A stretch of DNA of 64,000 nt from Leucobacter sp. L43 (GTDB lineage Bacteria; Actinomycetota; Actinomycetes; Actinomycetales; Microbacteriaceae), in contig NZ_JAENJG010000001.1 in the NCBI RefSeq assembly GCF_016597785.1, positions 1,116,001 through 1,180,000 of the forward strand, in the 5' to 3' direction. The translations under genes were made by a program, and so were the position numbers. Each line of letters starts with the position of its first letter. The stretch's first letter is position 1. This document shows positions 18,613 to 30,000 of this stretch, piece by piece. The notes beneath the pieces are model-generated. The model saw nothing but the letters and a program-made list of their open reading frames with translations. It ran no database searches and was not told where the DNA came from.

Positions 18613-18687
18613 TGGTGCCCCCAGTAGGGATCGAACCTACGACCTGCGGATTAAAAGTCCGTAGCTCTACCGCTGAGCTATAGGGGC
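18613..18687 (-). tRNA. tRNA-Lys (anticodon UUU)
   Basis: Minus-strand cloverleaf with acceptor GCCCCTA paired to TGGGGGC, anticodon loop CTTTTAA (UUU), T-arm GTAGG-TTCGATC-CCTAC and an encoded CCA end (18613-18615). Confidence 0.95.
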
Positions 18688-18772
18688 CAACCCGAATAGC
18701 TTAGCGGATTCGAGGCGGCCGGCTCATCTCGGCGCGACGAGCTTCGCGCACGCCGGGAGCGCACGCGTTCCG

Positions 18773-19399
18773 TCAGTGGATGAAGACGAGGAGTGCGGCG
18801 ACGGCGACGAAGAGGCTGCCGAACACCGCGTTGAGCACCCGCTGGCCCCGAGCGGTCGCGGTGTAGCGGCGAAAGGGCCGGGCCGCCACCGCGAAGAAGC
18901 CCCACATCACGATCACGTCGACGCCGACGGCGGTCGCGACGAGGATCAGGTACTGCGGCATGATCGGTGCGTCCGTGTTGATGAACTGCGGGATGAAGGC
19001 CAAGAAGAACACGATCGCTTTGGGATTCAGCAGATTCACCCAGAATCCCCGGCGCAGCATCGCCATCCGCGTCGTCGCTTTCCGCGCCCCCTCCGAGTCG
19101 GCGGCTGGAGGCTGGGGCTTCGTGAAGATGAGGCGGAGACCGAGGTACACGAGGTAGGCAGCGCCCGCGTAACGAATCGCGTTGAAGAGTGCTGGGGTGC
19201 TGGCGACGAGCACCCCGATCCCGGCGGCGACGATGACGATGTGCACGAGCAGCGCGAGCTCTTGCCCGAGCACTCCCCAGATCGACCGGCGCCATCCGAC
19301 CGCGAGTGAGTTCGACATCGTGTTGATCGCTCCGGCCCCGGGAGTGATGCAGATGACGACGGTGGCCGCCAGCAGGGAGAGCCAGATCGCGAGAGACAC
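18773..19399 (-). CDS. LysE-family amino-acid exporter
   Basis: Membrane exporter of the LysE/RhtB type that would remove amino acids or their derivatives from the cell. The 208-residue protein has about six helices, the N-terminal family motif CITPGAGAINTMSNSLAVGW and the central GFWVNLLNPKAIVFFLAFIP. A TACACT -10 box (19406-19411) decides the start: GTG 19405 directly abuts the box, whereas GTG 19399 is 6 nt away, matching the leaderless spacing seen elsewhere. No adjacent LysG-type regulator; substrate unknown. Confidence 0.88.
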   Translation of the reverse strand: MSLAIWLSLLAATVVICITPGAGAINTMSNSLAVGWRRSIWGVLGQELALLVHIVIVAAGIGVLVASTPALFNAIRYAGAAYLVYLGLRLIFTKPQPPAADSEGARKATTRMAMLRRGFWVNLLNPKAIVFFLAFIPQFINTDAPIMPQYLILVATAVGVDVIVMWGFFAVAARPFRRYTATARGQRVLNAVFGSLFVAVAALLVFIH

Positions 19400-19473
19400 G
19401 AGCACAGTGTAACGGCGCGCGGGCGCGCGATTTTCACCAGGCCCCGCTCCCCTGCTAGAATTGATCGCTGTCA

Positions 19474-19546
19474 GGGTCTGTGGCGCAGTTGGTAGCGCGT
19501 CTCGTTCGCAATGAGAAGGTCAGGGGTTCGATTCCCCTCAGATCCA
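19474..19546 (+). tRNA. tRNA-Ala (anticodon CGC)
   Basis: Acceptor GGGTCTG pairs with CAGATCC, anticodon loop TTCGCAA (CGC), T-arm AGGGG-TTCGATT-CCCCT. CCA is not encoded. A TAGAAT -10 box lies at 19456-19461. Confidence 0.95.
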
Positions 19547-19661
19547 CCGGTCAGAGTCTCGGTTTCCTCGTGGAGCCGAGACTCTTCTGCGTTCGGCGAC
19601 TCGTCGCGAGATCGAGCTCAGGACTCAGCTCGGACGGAGCCCGAGCGCAGCGTCCGGCCCG

Positions 19662-20297
19662 TTACTCGGCCGCTTCCACGTGCACGCGGAGGACGTCGGG
19701 CGCGAGGCCGATGGCCCAGGCGGCCACATCGGTGACGAAGTGGTCGAAGGCGGGATGCGCGAAGTCGCCGAGGTCGTTCGCGTAGGCGCCGACGCCATCG
19801 ATCGCGATGAAGATGCGGATGCAGGCGACGAGGGGGTCGGGGCACGTGAATTCCTCAGCGGCGACACCGGCCTGCAGGATCGCGACGAGCTCATCCCGAT
19901 CGAGTCGCTCCTGCTCGGCGACGGCTCTGGCCAGCTCGGGGCGGAAGCGCGAGAGGTTGCGGGCGTTGAGCCAGAAACGGGCGAGGTCGATGGCGTCGCC
20001 GCTCTCGACGCGTCGGATCATCGTCGCGAGGCGTCGGGTCGGCGCACCCTCCGACGCGAAGAGCGTTGTGCGCTCGATCGATATCGCTCGCTCGAACGCC
20101 GCAATCACGAGTGCCTCGGACGACGAGAAGTAGTGGTGCACGAGGCTCGGCTGCACGCCCAGCGGCTCGGCGACCGCGCGGAGCGTCACCGATTCGAGGC
20201 CGTGAGCGATCGCGATCTCCGCGGCTCGGTCGAGAATCTGCTGACGTCGTTCGGTCGGCGCTTTACGGGTCCTCGTTGCGCGCGCGGGTGACACCAT
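19662..20297 (-). CDS. TetR-family repressor of the NCS1-NylB cassette
   Basis: Transcriptional regulator of 211 residues with an N-terminal TetR helix-turn-helix (RRQQILDRAAEIAIAHGLES, VTLRAVAEPLGVQPSLVHHY) and a variable ligand-binding C-terminal part. ATG at 20297 chosen because the helix-turn-helix starts a normal 20-odd residues later; an upstream frame to 20327 would run into the operator region. Transcribed away from the permease-hydrolase pair, with a perfect palindrome in the shared 88-nt gap, so it probably represses both directions until it binds an inducer related to the hydrolase substrate. Confidence 0.85.
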   Translation of the reverse strand: MVSPARATRTRKAPTERRQQILDRAAEIAIAHGLESVTLRAVAEPLGVQPSLVHHYFSSSEALVIAAFERAISIERTTLFASEGAPTRRLATMIRRVESGDAIDLARFWLNARNLSRFRPELARAVAEQERLDRDELVAILQAGVAAEEFTCPDPLVACIRIFIAIDGVGAYANDLGDFAHPAFDHFVTDVAAWAIGLAPDVLRVHVEAAE

Positions 20298-20330
20298 GCC
20301 TCGGAGTCTACGAGATGCGTGCCCCACGCG

Positions 20331-20352
20331 CTATTGAAGTGTGCTTCAATAG
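20331..20352. promoter_or_regulatory. Palindromic TetR operator
   Basis: Perfect 9-bp inverted repeat CTATTGAAG-TGTG-CTTCAATAG in the gap between the divergent tetR and permease genes, AT-rich against a GC-rich background. Confidence 0.75.
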
Positions 20353-20385
20353 TGGCCGAACGCCATCTATCGAAAGAGGATTTCA

Positions 20386-23003
<2,618 letters not shown>

Positions 23004-23078
23004 ACGAACGGGGAGTCGACCAGAGTTCTGAGCTCGGTGCAGGTTGCCGACTGACCACTGAGCAAGCCGACGGGTGTC

Positions 23079-24128
23079 TCAACCGGCGTTGCGGCGACGG
23101 CGAAGCACGGCGTCGAGATCGGGCATGCCGGTGGCAGTATCGCCCACCACGCCCATGTTGCGGAGTCGCTGGCTCGCCTCCTGCTGCTGGGCGCGCAGTT
23201 CGCGCTGCCTGGCCTGCTCCCGCAGGCGCGCGTCCTCAGCGGCCTGCGCCTGCTGGCGCGCCTGCTCTTCAGCCGCAGCCGACGCTGCAGCGGCACGAGG
23301 ATCGACCGGCGTCTCTGCGGCCTGAGCGAGCTGCTTGCGCACTTCGCGCAGCAGCATCGAATCCGTCTGGTTCTCCTGCGGCGCGGGGCGCTCCGCACGA
23401 GCGCGGGCCCGAGCACGGGCGAGTTCGATGCGCTCCGCGGCCGCGCGCTGAGCTTCCGCGTGCGCCGTCGCAGCGGCCGCCGCATGCGCGGGGTCCGGCG
23501 CCTCGACGAGTTGCGGCGCGGATTCCACCACTGCGGTCGCGATCGCCGTGGTCACCTGCTCGGCGGGAACCGCCTGCACTCGTGCTCGACCGGGAGCGAG
23601 AAGCACGAGCGCACCGCTCGAAGCGGCGAAGAGTGCGGCCGAACCGATCAGCATCGAGGGCCCGCTTCCACCGATCGCGAAGCCGGCGCCGACGAGCAGC
23701 CCGATGAGCCCGAGCAGGGCCCCGAGAGCGGCGGTCGCGCGCACGCGCCGCGCCACCGGTTTCCGCAGCTTCGCCGCACGTTCGGCTGCCGCCTGCTTGC
23801 GCTGCATCTGTCGGGCTCGAATCTCTGCACGCACCTGTTCTGCCTCCGCTTCTGCCAGAGCGGCTCGTCGCTCGGCATCTTGACGCTTCTGCGCGCTTCG
23901 CAGCATGCGTTCATGCGCGAGCGCCTCCCGCGCTGTGGCCTCGAGACGCACCTCTTGCGGCACCTCAGAGGTCTCCGCCAGCAGGCGAAGGGTGCGCTGG
24001 AGCCTCAGCGCATTCTTCTCGGCCGCGCGGAACTCGCGCCGTCGTGCCCAGTTGGGAACCAGCACGGCACCCCACAGGAGCGCGGCGATCACGAAGATCA
24101 CGCCTCCGCCCAGTACGCCGCCAGTCAT
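23079..24128 (-). CDS. sepX: SepX/GlpR-like actinobacterial membrane protein
   Basis: Protein of 349 residues with an N-terminal helix (GVLGGGVIFVIAALLWGAVL), a cytoplasmic charged coiled-coil stretch, two central helices (about 130-180) and a long Ala/Arg/Gln-rich C-terminal tail ending LDAVLRRRRNAG. Location next to rimJ and galU matches the actinobacterial sepX/glpR locus, whose membrane protein works with the divisome; this assignment leans on position and layout. ATG 24128 is preferred over GTG 24137 because a TACAGT -10 box (24136-24141) sits 7 nt before the former and overlaps the latter. The MoeA-like partner gene glp is not present here. Confidence 0.6.
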   Translation of the reverse strand: MTGGVLGGGVIFVIAALLWGAVLVPNWARRREFRAAEKNALRLQRTLRLLAETSEVPQEVRLEATAREALAHERMLRSAQKRQDAERRAALAEAEAEQVRAEIRARQMQRKQAAAERAAKLRKPVARRVRATAALGALLGLIGLLVGAGFAIGGSGPSMLIGSAALFAASSGALVLLAPGRARVQAVPAEQVTTAIATAVVESAPQLVEAPDPAHAAAAATAHAEAQRAAAERIELARARARARAERPAPQENQTDSMLLREVRKQLAQAAETPVDPRAAAASAAAEEQARQQAQAAEDARLREQARQRELRAQQQEASQRLRNMGVVGDTATGMPDLDAVLRRRRNAG

Positions 24129-24215
24129 GGGGATCACTGTACGGCGTCCGCGCGAGGCGCTGTCATCGGCGCGCCGCGATGCTGCGATGCCACCGCGAAT
24201 GCGGCGCCGGAGCGC

Positions 24216-24824
24216 TCAGTCCCGGGATACCCTCGCGACGTAGCCAGCGCTCGCATCGCTTCGCAGAGCGACGAAGACGTCGTGATCGCGCCAGGCCCCA
24301 TCGATGTGTATGTACGATTCCCTGCGCCCTTCGCGGCGCAGCCCCAGCTTCTCGACGACCCGGAGCGACGGGTCGTTCTCAGGCCGGATGCACACTTCGA
24401 CGCGATGCAGGCCGAGAGCGGAGAAGAGATGATCGATCACGAGCGCCACAGCCGTCGTGGTGACGCCCCGACCGGCAACGTGCTCCGAGACCCAATAGCC
24501 GAGCTGCGACGACTGCAGCGCTCCGCCGCTGATCTCGGACACGCTGAGTTGCCCGACGACGACGCCGTCGTAGAGGATCACGAAGGGCATGCCGCTTCCG
24601 GCTCGCAACTGCCTGCGCAGGGTGCGGATCATCGGCCGCATCGACACGGATCCCGGAACGACGCTGCGACCCGATGGGTGCGTCGCCTCCCACCGCTGCA
24701 GCCAGGAACGATTGTCGGTGAGGAGCCTGCGCAGCGGCTCCGCATCCGCCCAGCGGATGATCCGCACTGCCACGCGACCCGACGCGAGCAGCCCCGGGTC
24801 GTCGATCTCGCGGCCGAGCGGCAC
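24216..24824 (-). CDS. rimJ: GNAT N-acetyltransferase, RimJ/RimL type
   Basis: Protein of 202 residues expected to acetylate N-terminal amines of proteins with acetyl-CoA. It has the RimJ/RimL-type GNAT core: GQLSVSEISGGALQSSQLGY, WVSEHVAGRGVTTTAVALVI (acetyl-CoA loop), HRVEVCIRPENDPSLRVVEK and a final R-x-HDVFVAL. The start is set at GTG 24824, five bases after the galU stop, since the upstream in-frame extension would be an Arg-rich translation of galU in another frame. Cotranscribed with galU. Confidence 0.85.
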   Translation of the reverse strand: MPLGREIDDPGLLASGRVAVRIIRWADAEPLRRLLTDNRSWLQRWEATHPSGRSVVPGSVSMRPMIRTLRRQLRAGSGMPFVILYDGVVVGQLSVSEISGGALQSSQLGYWVSEHVAGRGVTTTAVALVIDHLFSALGLHRVEVCIRPENDPSLRVVEKLGLRREGRRESYIHIDGAWRDHDVFVALRSDASAGYVARVSRD

Positions 24825-24829
24825 CTCGG

Positions 24830-25759
24830 TCAGCCCTCGGAGCGCTGCTCGCGGAGGCGGTCCGCGAAGCCGATGACCCACTCGGTGATCTCGTCGCCGA
24901 GCTCTTCGTGGTCGACGCCGAGCAACACGTTCGCCTTGATCCAATCGGCGCGGTCGCCGGTGTCGTAGCGCCGCCCGCGGAAGATCACACCGTAGACGGG
25001 GCCGTCGCCCTTGCCCTTCGCCAGATAGTTCAGCGCATCGGTGAGCTGGATCTCGCCGCCGCGCCCCGGCGGCAGCTCATCGATGACGTCGAAGATCTCG
25101 GGCCGCAGCACATACCGTCCGATGATGGCGAGGTTCGACGGCGCCTCCTCGGCGGAGGGCTTCTCGATGAGCCCCGTGATGCGCACGACGTCGGGATCAT
25201 CCGTGGTCTCGACCGCTGCGCATCCATACAGGTGCACTGACTCGCGCGGCACCTCCATGAGCGCGATGACCGTGGCGCCGCGGGAGTCGTGCTCCGCGAT
25301 CATGCGATCGAGCAGCGGGTCGCGTGGATCGATGAGGTCATCGCCGAGCAGCACGGCGAAGGACTCGTCGCCGACGTGGCAGCGCGCGCGGCCGACTGCG
25401 TGACCGAGCCCGAGGGGCTGCCCCTGACGCAGGAAGTGCACCTCAGCGACCTCGCTCGACTCGCGCACCTTGTCGAGCTTGCCCTCGTCGCCCTTGCGCT
25501 CGAGCGAGTACTCGAGCTCGGGAACGCTGTCGAAGTGGTTGAGCAGGTTGTCCTTGTTCCGACCCGTGATGATCAGCACATCGCCCAGCCCGGCCGACGC
25601 GGCTTCTTCGACCACGTACTGAATCGCCGGCTTGTCGACGATCGGCAGCATCTCCTTCGGCATGGCCTTCGTGGCCGGGAGGAAACGGGTGCCGAGCCCT
25701 GCGGCCGGCACAACGGCCTTCGTCACCGAACGGCTGTGCTTCACCTGCGTGTCAGTCAT
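24830..25759 (-). CDS. galU: UTP-glucose-1-phosphate uridylyltransferase
   Basis: Makes UDP-glucose for cell-wall glycans and other sugars. The 309-residue enzyme has the nucleotidyltransferase signature VVPAAGLGTRFLPATKAMPK, the VDKPAIQYVVEEA segment, and later LLGDDLIDP, GLIEKPSAEEAPSNLAIIGR and the RYDTGDRADWIKA region. Length fits the family. A TAGGCT -10 box (25766-25771) is 6 nt before the ATG: leaderless. Divergent from the 5-FTHF cyclo-ligase gene and followed by rimJ after 5 nt. Confidence 0.96.
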   Translation of the reverse strand: MTDTQVKHSRSVTKAVVPAAGLGTRFLPATKAMPKEMLPIVDKPAIQYVVEEAASAGLGDVLIITGRNKDNLLNHFDSVPELEYSLERKGDEGKLDKVRESSEVAEVHFLRQGQPLGLGHAVGRARCHVGDESFAVLLGDDLIDPRDPLLDRMIAEHDSRGATVIALMEVPRESVHLYGCAAVETTDDPDVVRITGLIEKPSAEEAPSNLAIIGRYVLRPEIFDVIDELPPGRGGEIQLTDALNYLAKGKGDGPVYGVIFRGRRYDTGDRADWIKANVLLGVDHEELGDEITEWVIGFADRLREQRSEG

Positions 25760-25834
25760 GAGGTCAGCCTATCCTCCGCGCCCGAGGCGGCAAAGTCGTG
25801 CCGGTGGGCTCGCCTCAGACCTATGCTGAGTGCT

Positions 25835-26428
25835 ATGTCTCAGCAGGTGCGCTCGGAGAAGATCGCGGTGCGAGCAGAAGTTCGCGCCCGACGCGCCTCG
25901 GCGTCTCCACGCGAACGCGAGCGGCGGCGCGACGCGCTCGCCGGGCAGCTCGTCGACCTGGTCTCCGACTTCGGCGCACGATCGGTGACCGCCTACGTGC
26001 CGCTCGGCAGCGAGCCCGACATCGGCGCGTTCTTGGAGTGGGCGTCGCACGCGGGCGTGCGCGTGCTGCTCCCGGTGGCGCTGCCAGGTCATCGCATCGA
26101 GTGGGCGATCGACACGGGCGCCCGGATCGAGGGTCGGCACGGGATCCTCGAACCCGAGGGCCCCAGACTCGGCACCGAGGCGGCGGGCGACGTCGATCTG
26201 CTGCTCGTTCCCGCGTGCGCGGTCGACGCGAGCGGGACCCGTCTGGGGTGGGGGCTCGGGTACTACGACCGGATGCTCGCGACACTGCATCGTCGCCCAC
26301 CGGTCTACGCGGTCATCGACGACGAGGACGTGTATCCGTCCCTTCCCCGAGATGCCCACGACGTGCCCGTCGCCGGTGCGGTCACACCGACGCGCATCCT
26401 GCGGTTCGCCGACCCGCGAGAGGTGTAG
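25835..26428 (+). CDS. 5-formyltetrahydrofolate cyclo-ligase
   Basis: Converts 5-formyl-THF to 5,10-methenyl-THF with ATP, salvaging folate. The 197-residue protein has the family layout: basic N-terminus (KIAVRAEVRARRASASPRER), TAYVPLGSEPDIGAFLEWA, and the C-terminal signature GTRLGWGLGYYDRMLA followed by AVIDDEDVYPSLP. ATG 25835 is favoured over the in-frame ATG 25823, because the latter lies within the TATGCT -10 box (25822-25827) 7 nt upstream. Divergent from galU, as in mycobacteria. Confidence 0.9.
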   Translation: MSQQVRSEKIAVRAEVRARRASASPRERERRRDALAGQLVDLVSDFGARSVTAYVPLGSEPDIGAFLEWASHAGVRVLLPVALPGHRIEWAIDTGARIEGRHGILEPEGPRLGTEAAGDVDLLLVPACAVDASGTRLGWGLGYYDRMLATLHRRPPVYAVIDDEDVYPSLPRDAHDVPVAGAVTPTRILRFADPREV

Positions 26429-26494
26429 GCCCGCGTCCGCGGAACCGTGCTGGCTCGGCGCTCGCGCGAGCGCGAAGAGGTATCATTGGTGCTT

Positions 26495-26812
26495 GTGCCT
26501 ACGTACGCTTATCGCTGCTCTGAATGCGGCCACGCCTTCGATATCTATCAGGCGTTCTCCGACGCATCGTTGACCGAGTGCCCCGAGTGCGGGGGCACGC
26601 TGCGCAAGGTGTTCGGTTCGCTCGGCGTGACCTTCAACGGTTCCGGGTTCTATCGCACCGATTCCCGGTCTTCCGGCAGCTCATCGGACTCCGGCGCAGG
26701 ATCGGCTTCGAAGTCGTCAGGGTCGAAGTCGGACTCCGGGTCGAAGTCGGGCTCGGGATCGAGCTCGGGCTCCTCCTCCAGCGGGTCGTCCGGCGGGTCG
26801 TCGTCCAGCTGA
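26495..26812 (+). CDS. ruc: Zinc-ribbon FmdB/Ruc-like chaperone with disordered Ser-rich tail
   Basis: Protein of 105 residues. The N-terminal half is a FmdB-type zinc ribbon with two CxxC pairs (YRCSECGHAF and TECPECGGTL) followed by KVFGSLGVTFNGSGFYRTDS; the C-terminal ~47 residues are nearly only Ser, Gly, Lys and Asp, clearly disordered. This matches mycobacterial Ruc (Rv0991c), a redox-switched chaperone encoded next to the 5-FTHF cyclo-ligase gene, as here. GTG 26495 begins the conserved MPTYAYRC head and is 8 nt after a TATCAT -10 box; two upstream starts are too near the box. Confidence 0.82.
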   Translation: MPTYAYRCSECGHAFDIYQAFSDASLTECPECGGTLRKVFGSLGVTFNGSGFYRTDSRSSGSSSDSGAGSASKSSGSKSDSGSKSGSGSSSGSSSSGSSGGSSSS

Positions 26813-26851
26813 GCCGATCGGCTACCCCCAGTGGGGCGGCCGATCTCGGCT
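26812..26851. terminator. Imperfect hairpin between convergent ruc and the small PPHW protein gene
   Basis: AGCCGATCGGC (26812-26822) pairs with GCCGATCTCGGCT (26839-26851) with a 2-nt bulge, and the loop can form a CCCC/GGGG extension. Confidence 0.5.
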
Positions 26852-27052
26852 GAGCGCCTCGTCGCGCGCCGATCGTGTTCCGGCACCGCGCGCGCCGGCC
26901 GCGCCGGGCTCGCCCCAGCCCTCCGGCAGGTCCTCAGCAGCGCGCCCGTCAAGCGGGTGCTGCGACGGATGCTGATCGACGCCGGGCGCAGCTGGACGAC
27001 TGGCGCGACGAGAGCGGCGCTCACGCGGCGACTCCCCTCCGTTCGCGCTCAT
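26822..27052 (-). CDS. Small conserved actinobacterial protein ending DRPPHWG
   Basis: Hydrophilic, disordered-looking protein of 76 residues with an Arg-rich N-terminus, a central LPEGWGE and a C-terminal DRPPHWG. Short proteins ending in a similar PPHW/PPHH motif are, from memory, common in actinobacteria; function unknown. ATG overlaps the stop of the helicase-like gene in ATGA, so it is translated with it and may be its partner. It is too short and low in complexity for fold assignment. Confidence 0.65.
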   Translation of the reverse strand: MSANGGESPRERRSRRASRPAAPGVDQHPSQHPLDGRAAEDLPEGWGEPGAAGARGAGTRSARDEALSRDRPPHWG

Positions 27053-30000
27053 GCGCGATCGGATCCGGCTGCGCCCTCCCCCGCGTCGTACCCGACGATC
27101 CGCGCGATGCGCAGCGCGACCTCGTCGGGATCGGCGAAGAGATCGAAGCTCTGCACGCGGTGGTAGTGCCAGCCCAGACGACGGAGCACCGCAGGTCGCA
27201 GCCTCAGCGTGTCGCGAAGGCTGTCACCCCGGTAGTCGCCGGCGGCACCGAGGTCGAGGTCGATCGCGATTGCGCGATCCTCGAGCGACGCCGCGAGCGG
27301 AATGGCTCCGCGGTAGTCCATCGCGACGGTCAGCCCGAGCGCTGCAAGCCGATCGGCGAGTTCCCCGAGCATCGGATCCCGCTCGGCGGGCAGTGACGGC
27401 GCCTCCGGCTCCGGATGCTCGAAGGCCAGGAGCTCCGCGAGTTCGACGACCCCGTGCTTGATGCGGGCGCGATCGAGGTCCTCCGGCTTGAAGCAGCTGA
27501 CGATCGTCATCGCACGACGCGCGCGGGTCATGGCGACCGCGAGCAGGCGCTCGCCGCCCGGGCGACCGAGGCCGCCGAAGTTCGACAGCACGCGCCCGTG
27601 GGGCGTGCGCCCGAAGCCGATGGAGAAGATCACGCGATCACGACTCTGCGCCGTCGCCTGCTCGAGCGTGAGCACTGCGAACGGCTCTGCGCGCTCGCCG
27701 AGCAGGAAGTCGCGATACTGCGGGAACTTCGAGAAAGCCTGCAGCACGGCCTGATACACCCGCACCGCATGCCGCTCGCTCGCAGTGATGACCATCAGCG
27801 ACTCGCCCGAGCGGTCGCTCGCGTGCTGCAGCACCAGCTGCACCACGCGTTCGACCTCGGCGTCGGTGCTCTCGACCGCGCCGGTCTGCTGATCGGGGAG
27901 CCCCTGGCCGCCGCGCACGAACTCGTACGTCAGGCTCGAGTGGTTGAGGAAGCTTCCGGCCCAGGGCAGCGACTGAATCGCCCCGCCGTAGAAGCGGCTG
28001 TTCACCAGGTTCGTGAGGTCTTCGCCGCCGGCCCGATAACTGCGGGTGAGCGTCAGGGTCGGCAGCACCTCGCCGAGCTGCGCGAATGCCGAGCTGCGGT
28101 GCAGTGCGTCGGCGTCGACCGCTTCGCGCTCTTCATCCGACGCGCCCACGGCGATGTCGAAGTGCGAGGGCGTCTGCGTCATGGTGTCGCCGAAGGCGAT
28201 GACCTGGTCCGCGCGTCGAATGGCGCCGAGGTTCTCGGCGAGCGTCGTCGCTCCAGCATCGACCACCACCGCGGCGTCGAAGCGCATCGAGTCGGGCAGC
28301 ATGGCGACCTCGTACGGCGACATCGTCCACACGGGGGCGAGCACGCCGAGCAGGTTGGGAGCTCGCTGGGCGAGCGACTGCGGCGAGACGTATCCGCTGC
28401 GCAGCGCCTCCCGCATCGCGAGAGCCTCCTGCTTGAAGTCAAGCACCGCGATGCGCCACGAGTCGGCGAGCGAGGCTGCGAGCAGCGCACCGTTCGCTCC
28501 CGCGTGCGCGTCGTCGACGAGGCGGAAGTCGGCCTCGAGTCGTTCGATGACGCTCGTGTTCGCGCTCAGCAACGCCTCATTGCTCTGCAGCATGCGTTCG
28601 AGCGCGGATTGCCACCAGGCCAGTTCGAGCTCGTCGGCGACGTCTTCAGCTGGCACGTGGCGCGCTGAGAGGTCGTCGAGCAGGGGCTCGAGGTGCGCCG
28701 AACGCATGCGCTCGACGATGGCGGTGCGCTCCTGGATGTTCTGCAGCACCTCGGACTCGCGGGCGAGATCCGAAATGCGGCTCGCGAGCCGGGCGAGCGA
28801 CTGCGTCTTCAGCCGATCGGCGTCCGCCGTGGTGCCGAGCACGCGATCGAGCGCGTCGAGATCTTGGTACGCCGACTGGAAGGCGACGACGACATCCGAG
28901 ATGCCGAGCGGAACCTCCGGGCGGGCTCCGACCACCGTCGTGTATCGCTGCCAGAGCACGCGCTGCTGCTGGATTTGCACGAGTCGCGAGTACATGTCGG
29001 AGATGTGCACCCCGGGTCGCACGTACTCGCGGGCGAGCTTGCGGAGCCGTCGCTTGTTCGCCGCCGACATCTCGTCATCTCCCCGCGGGGCGTGCGCGGC
29101 GATGACCTCGGTGAGCGACCGGTCGTACACCTCGGGAGTGAAGCGGTCGAGGGTCTCCCGGATGCCCATGAGCAACCGGAGATAGACGCCGAGCTCGGCG
29201 ATCGTCTCGTACGGGCGCATCGACGTCTGGCCGATGAGCTCGTTCGACATCGAGATCAGACGCGGCAGCTGGGACTCGGCGAGATCCACCGCCGTACCGT
29301 AGGCCGAGCGCGCCTCCTCGGTCGTGCTGAAGCTGACGCCGTACCAGGGCGAATCCTCCGGGCCGTACTGGAACTGCCCCAATCGGGCGACCTCGGTGAG
29401 CGCTTCGGCGACCGAGGATCGATCGAGGGTGAGCTGGCCGAGAGCCTGGTCGTCGAGCCGCACCGTCGTACTCGGCGGCCGCTCCTCGAGCGACAGGGCG
29501 GTGAGCCTGCGCAGCGCGTCGAGCGGCGAGACGCCGAAGCGCTCGTCGGGTGCGGAGAGCGCCGTCTGATAGTCGAGCAGCACGCCGCGCAGTCGCACCA
29601 GTGCTTCATCGACGTCGCGCAGTTGCTCAGTTCGGGCGTTCTCGTTCCGGCTGATCGACTCGACCAGATTGCGCCGCAGACGGCGCGGGCTGACCGAGAG
29701 ACCCGCGAGACCCACACGGGCCAACCGGTGCGTGATGCCGTCGAGCGTCGCGCGCCGCGGGGAGACGACGAGCACGCGCTTGCCGGCGCGCACGAGGTTG
29801 CCGATCGCGTTCACGACGGTCTGCGTGCCGCCGGTGCCCGGGAGAGTGTGCACGACGAGCGAATGGCCGGCGTCGATCTGCGCGAGCACATCGTCCTGCT
29901 CCGCGTCAGCGTCGTAGAGGGTCCGATCAGTATCGGGCGACCGCTCATCGGGCGGCGTCGCCGAGACGGGACGATAGGTCGCGGCGAGCTGACGTTTCGC

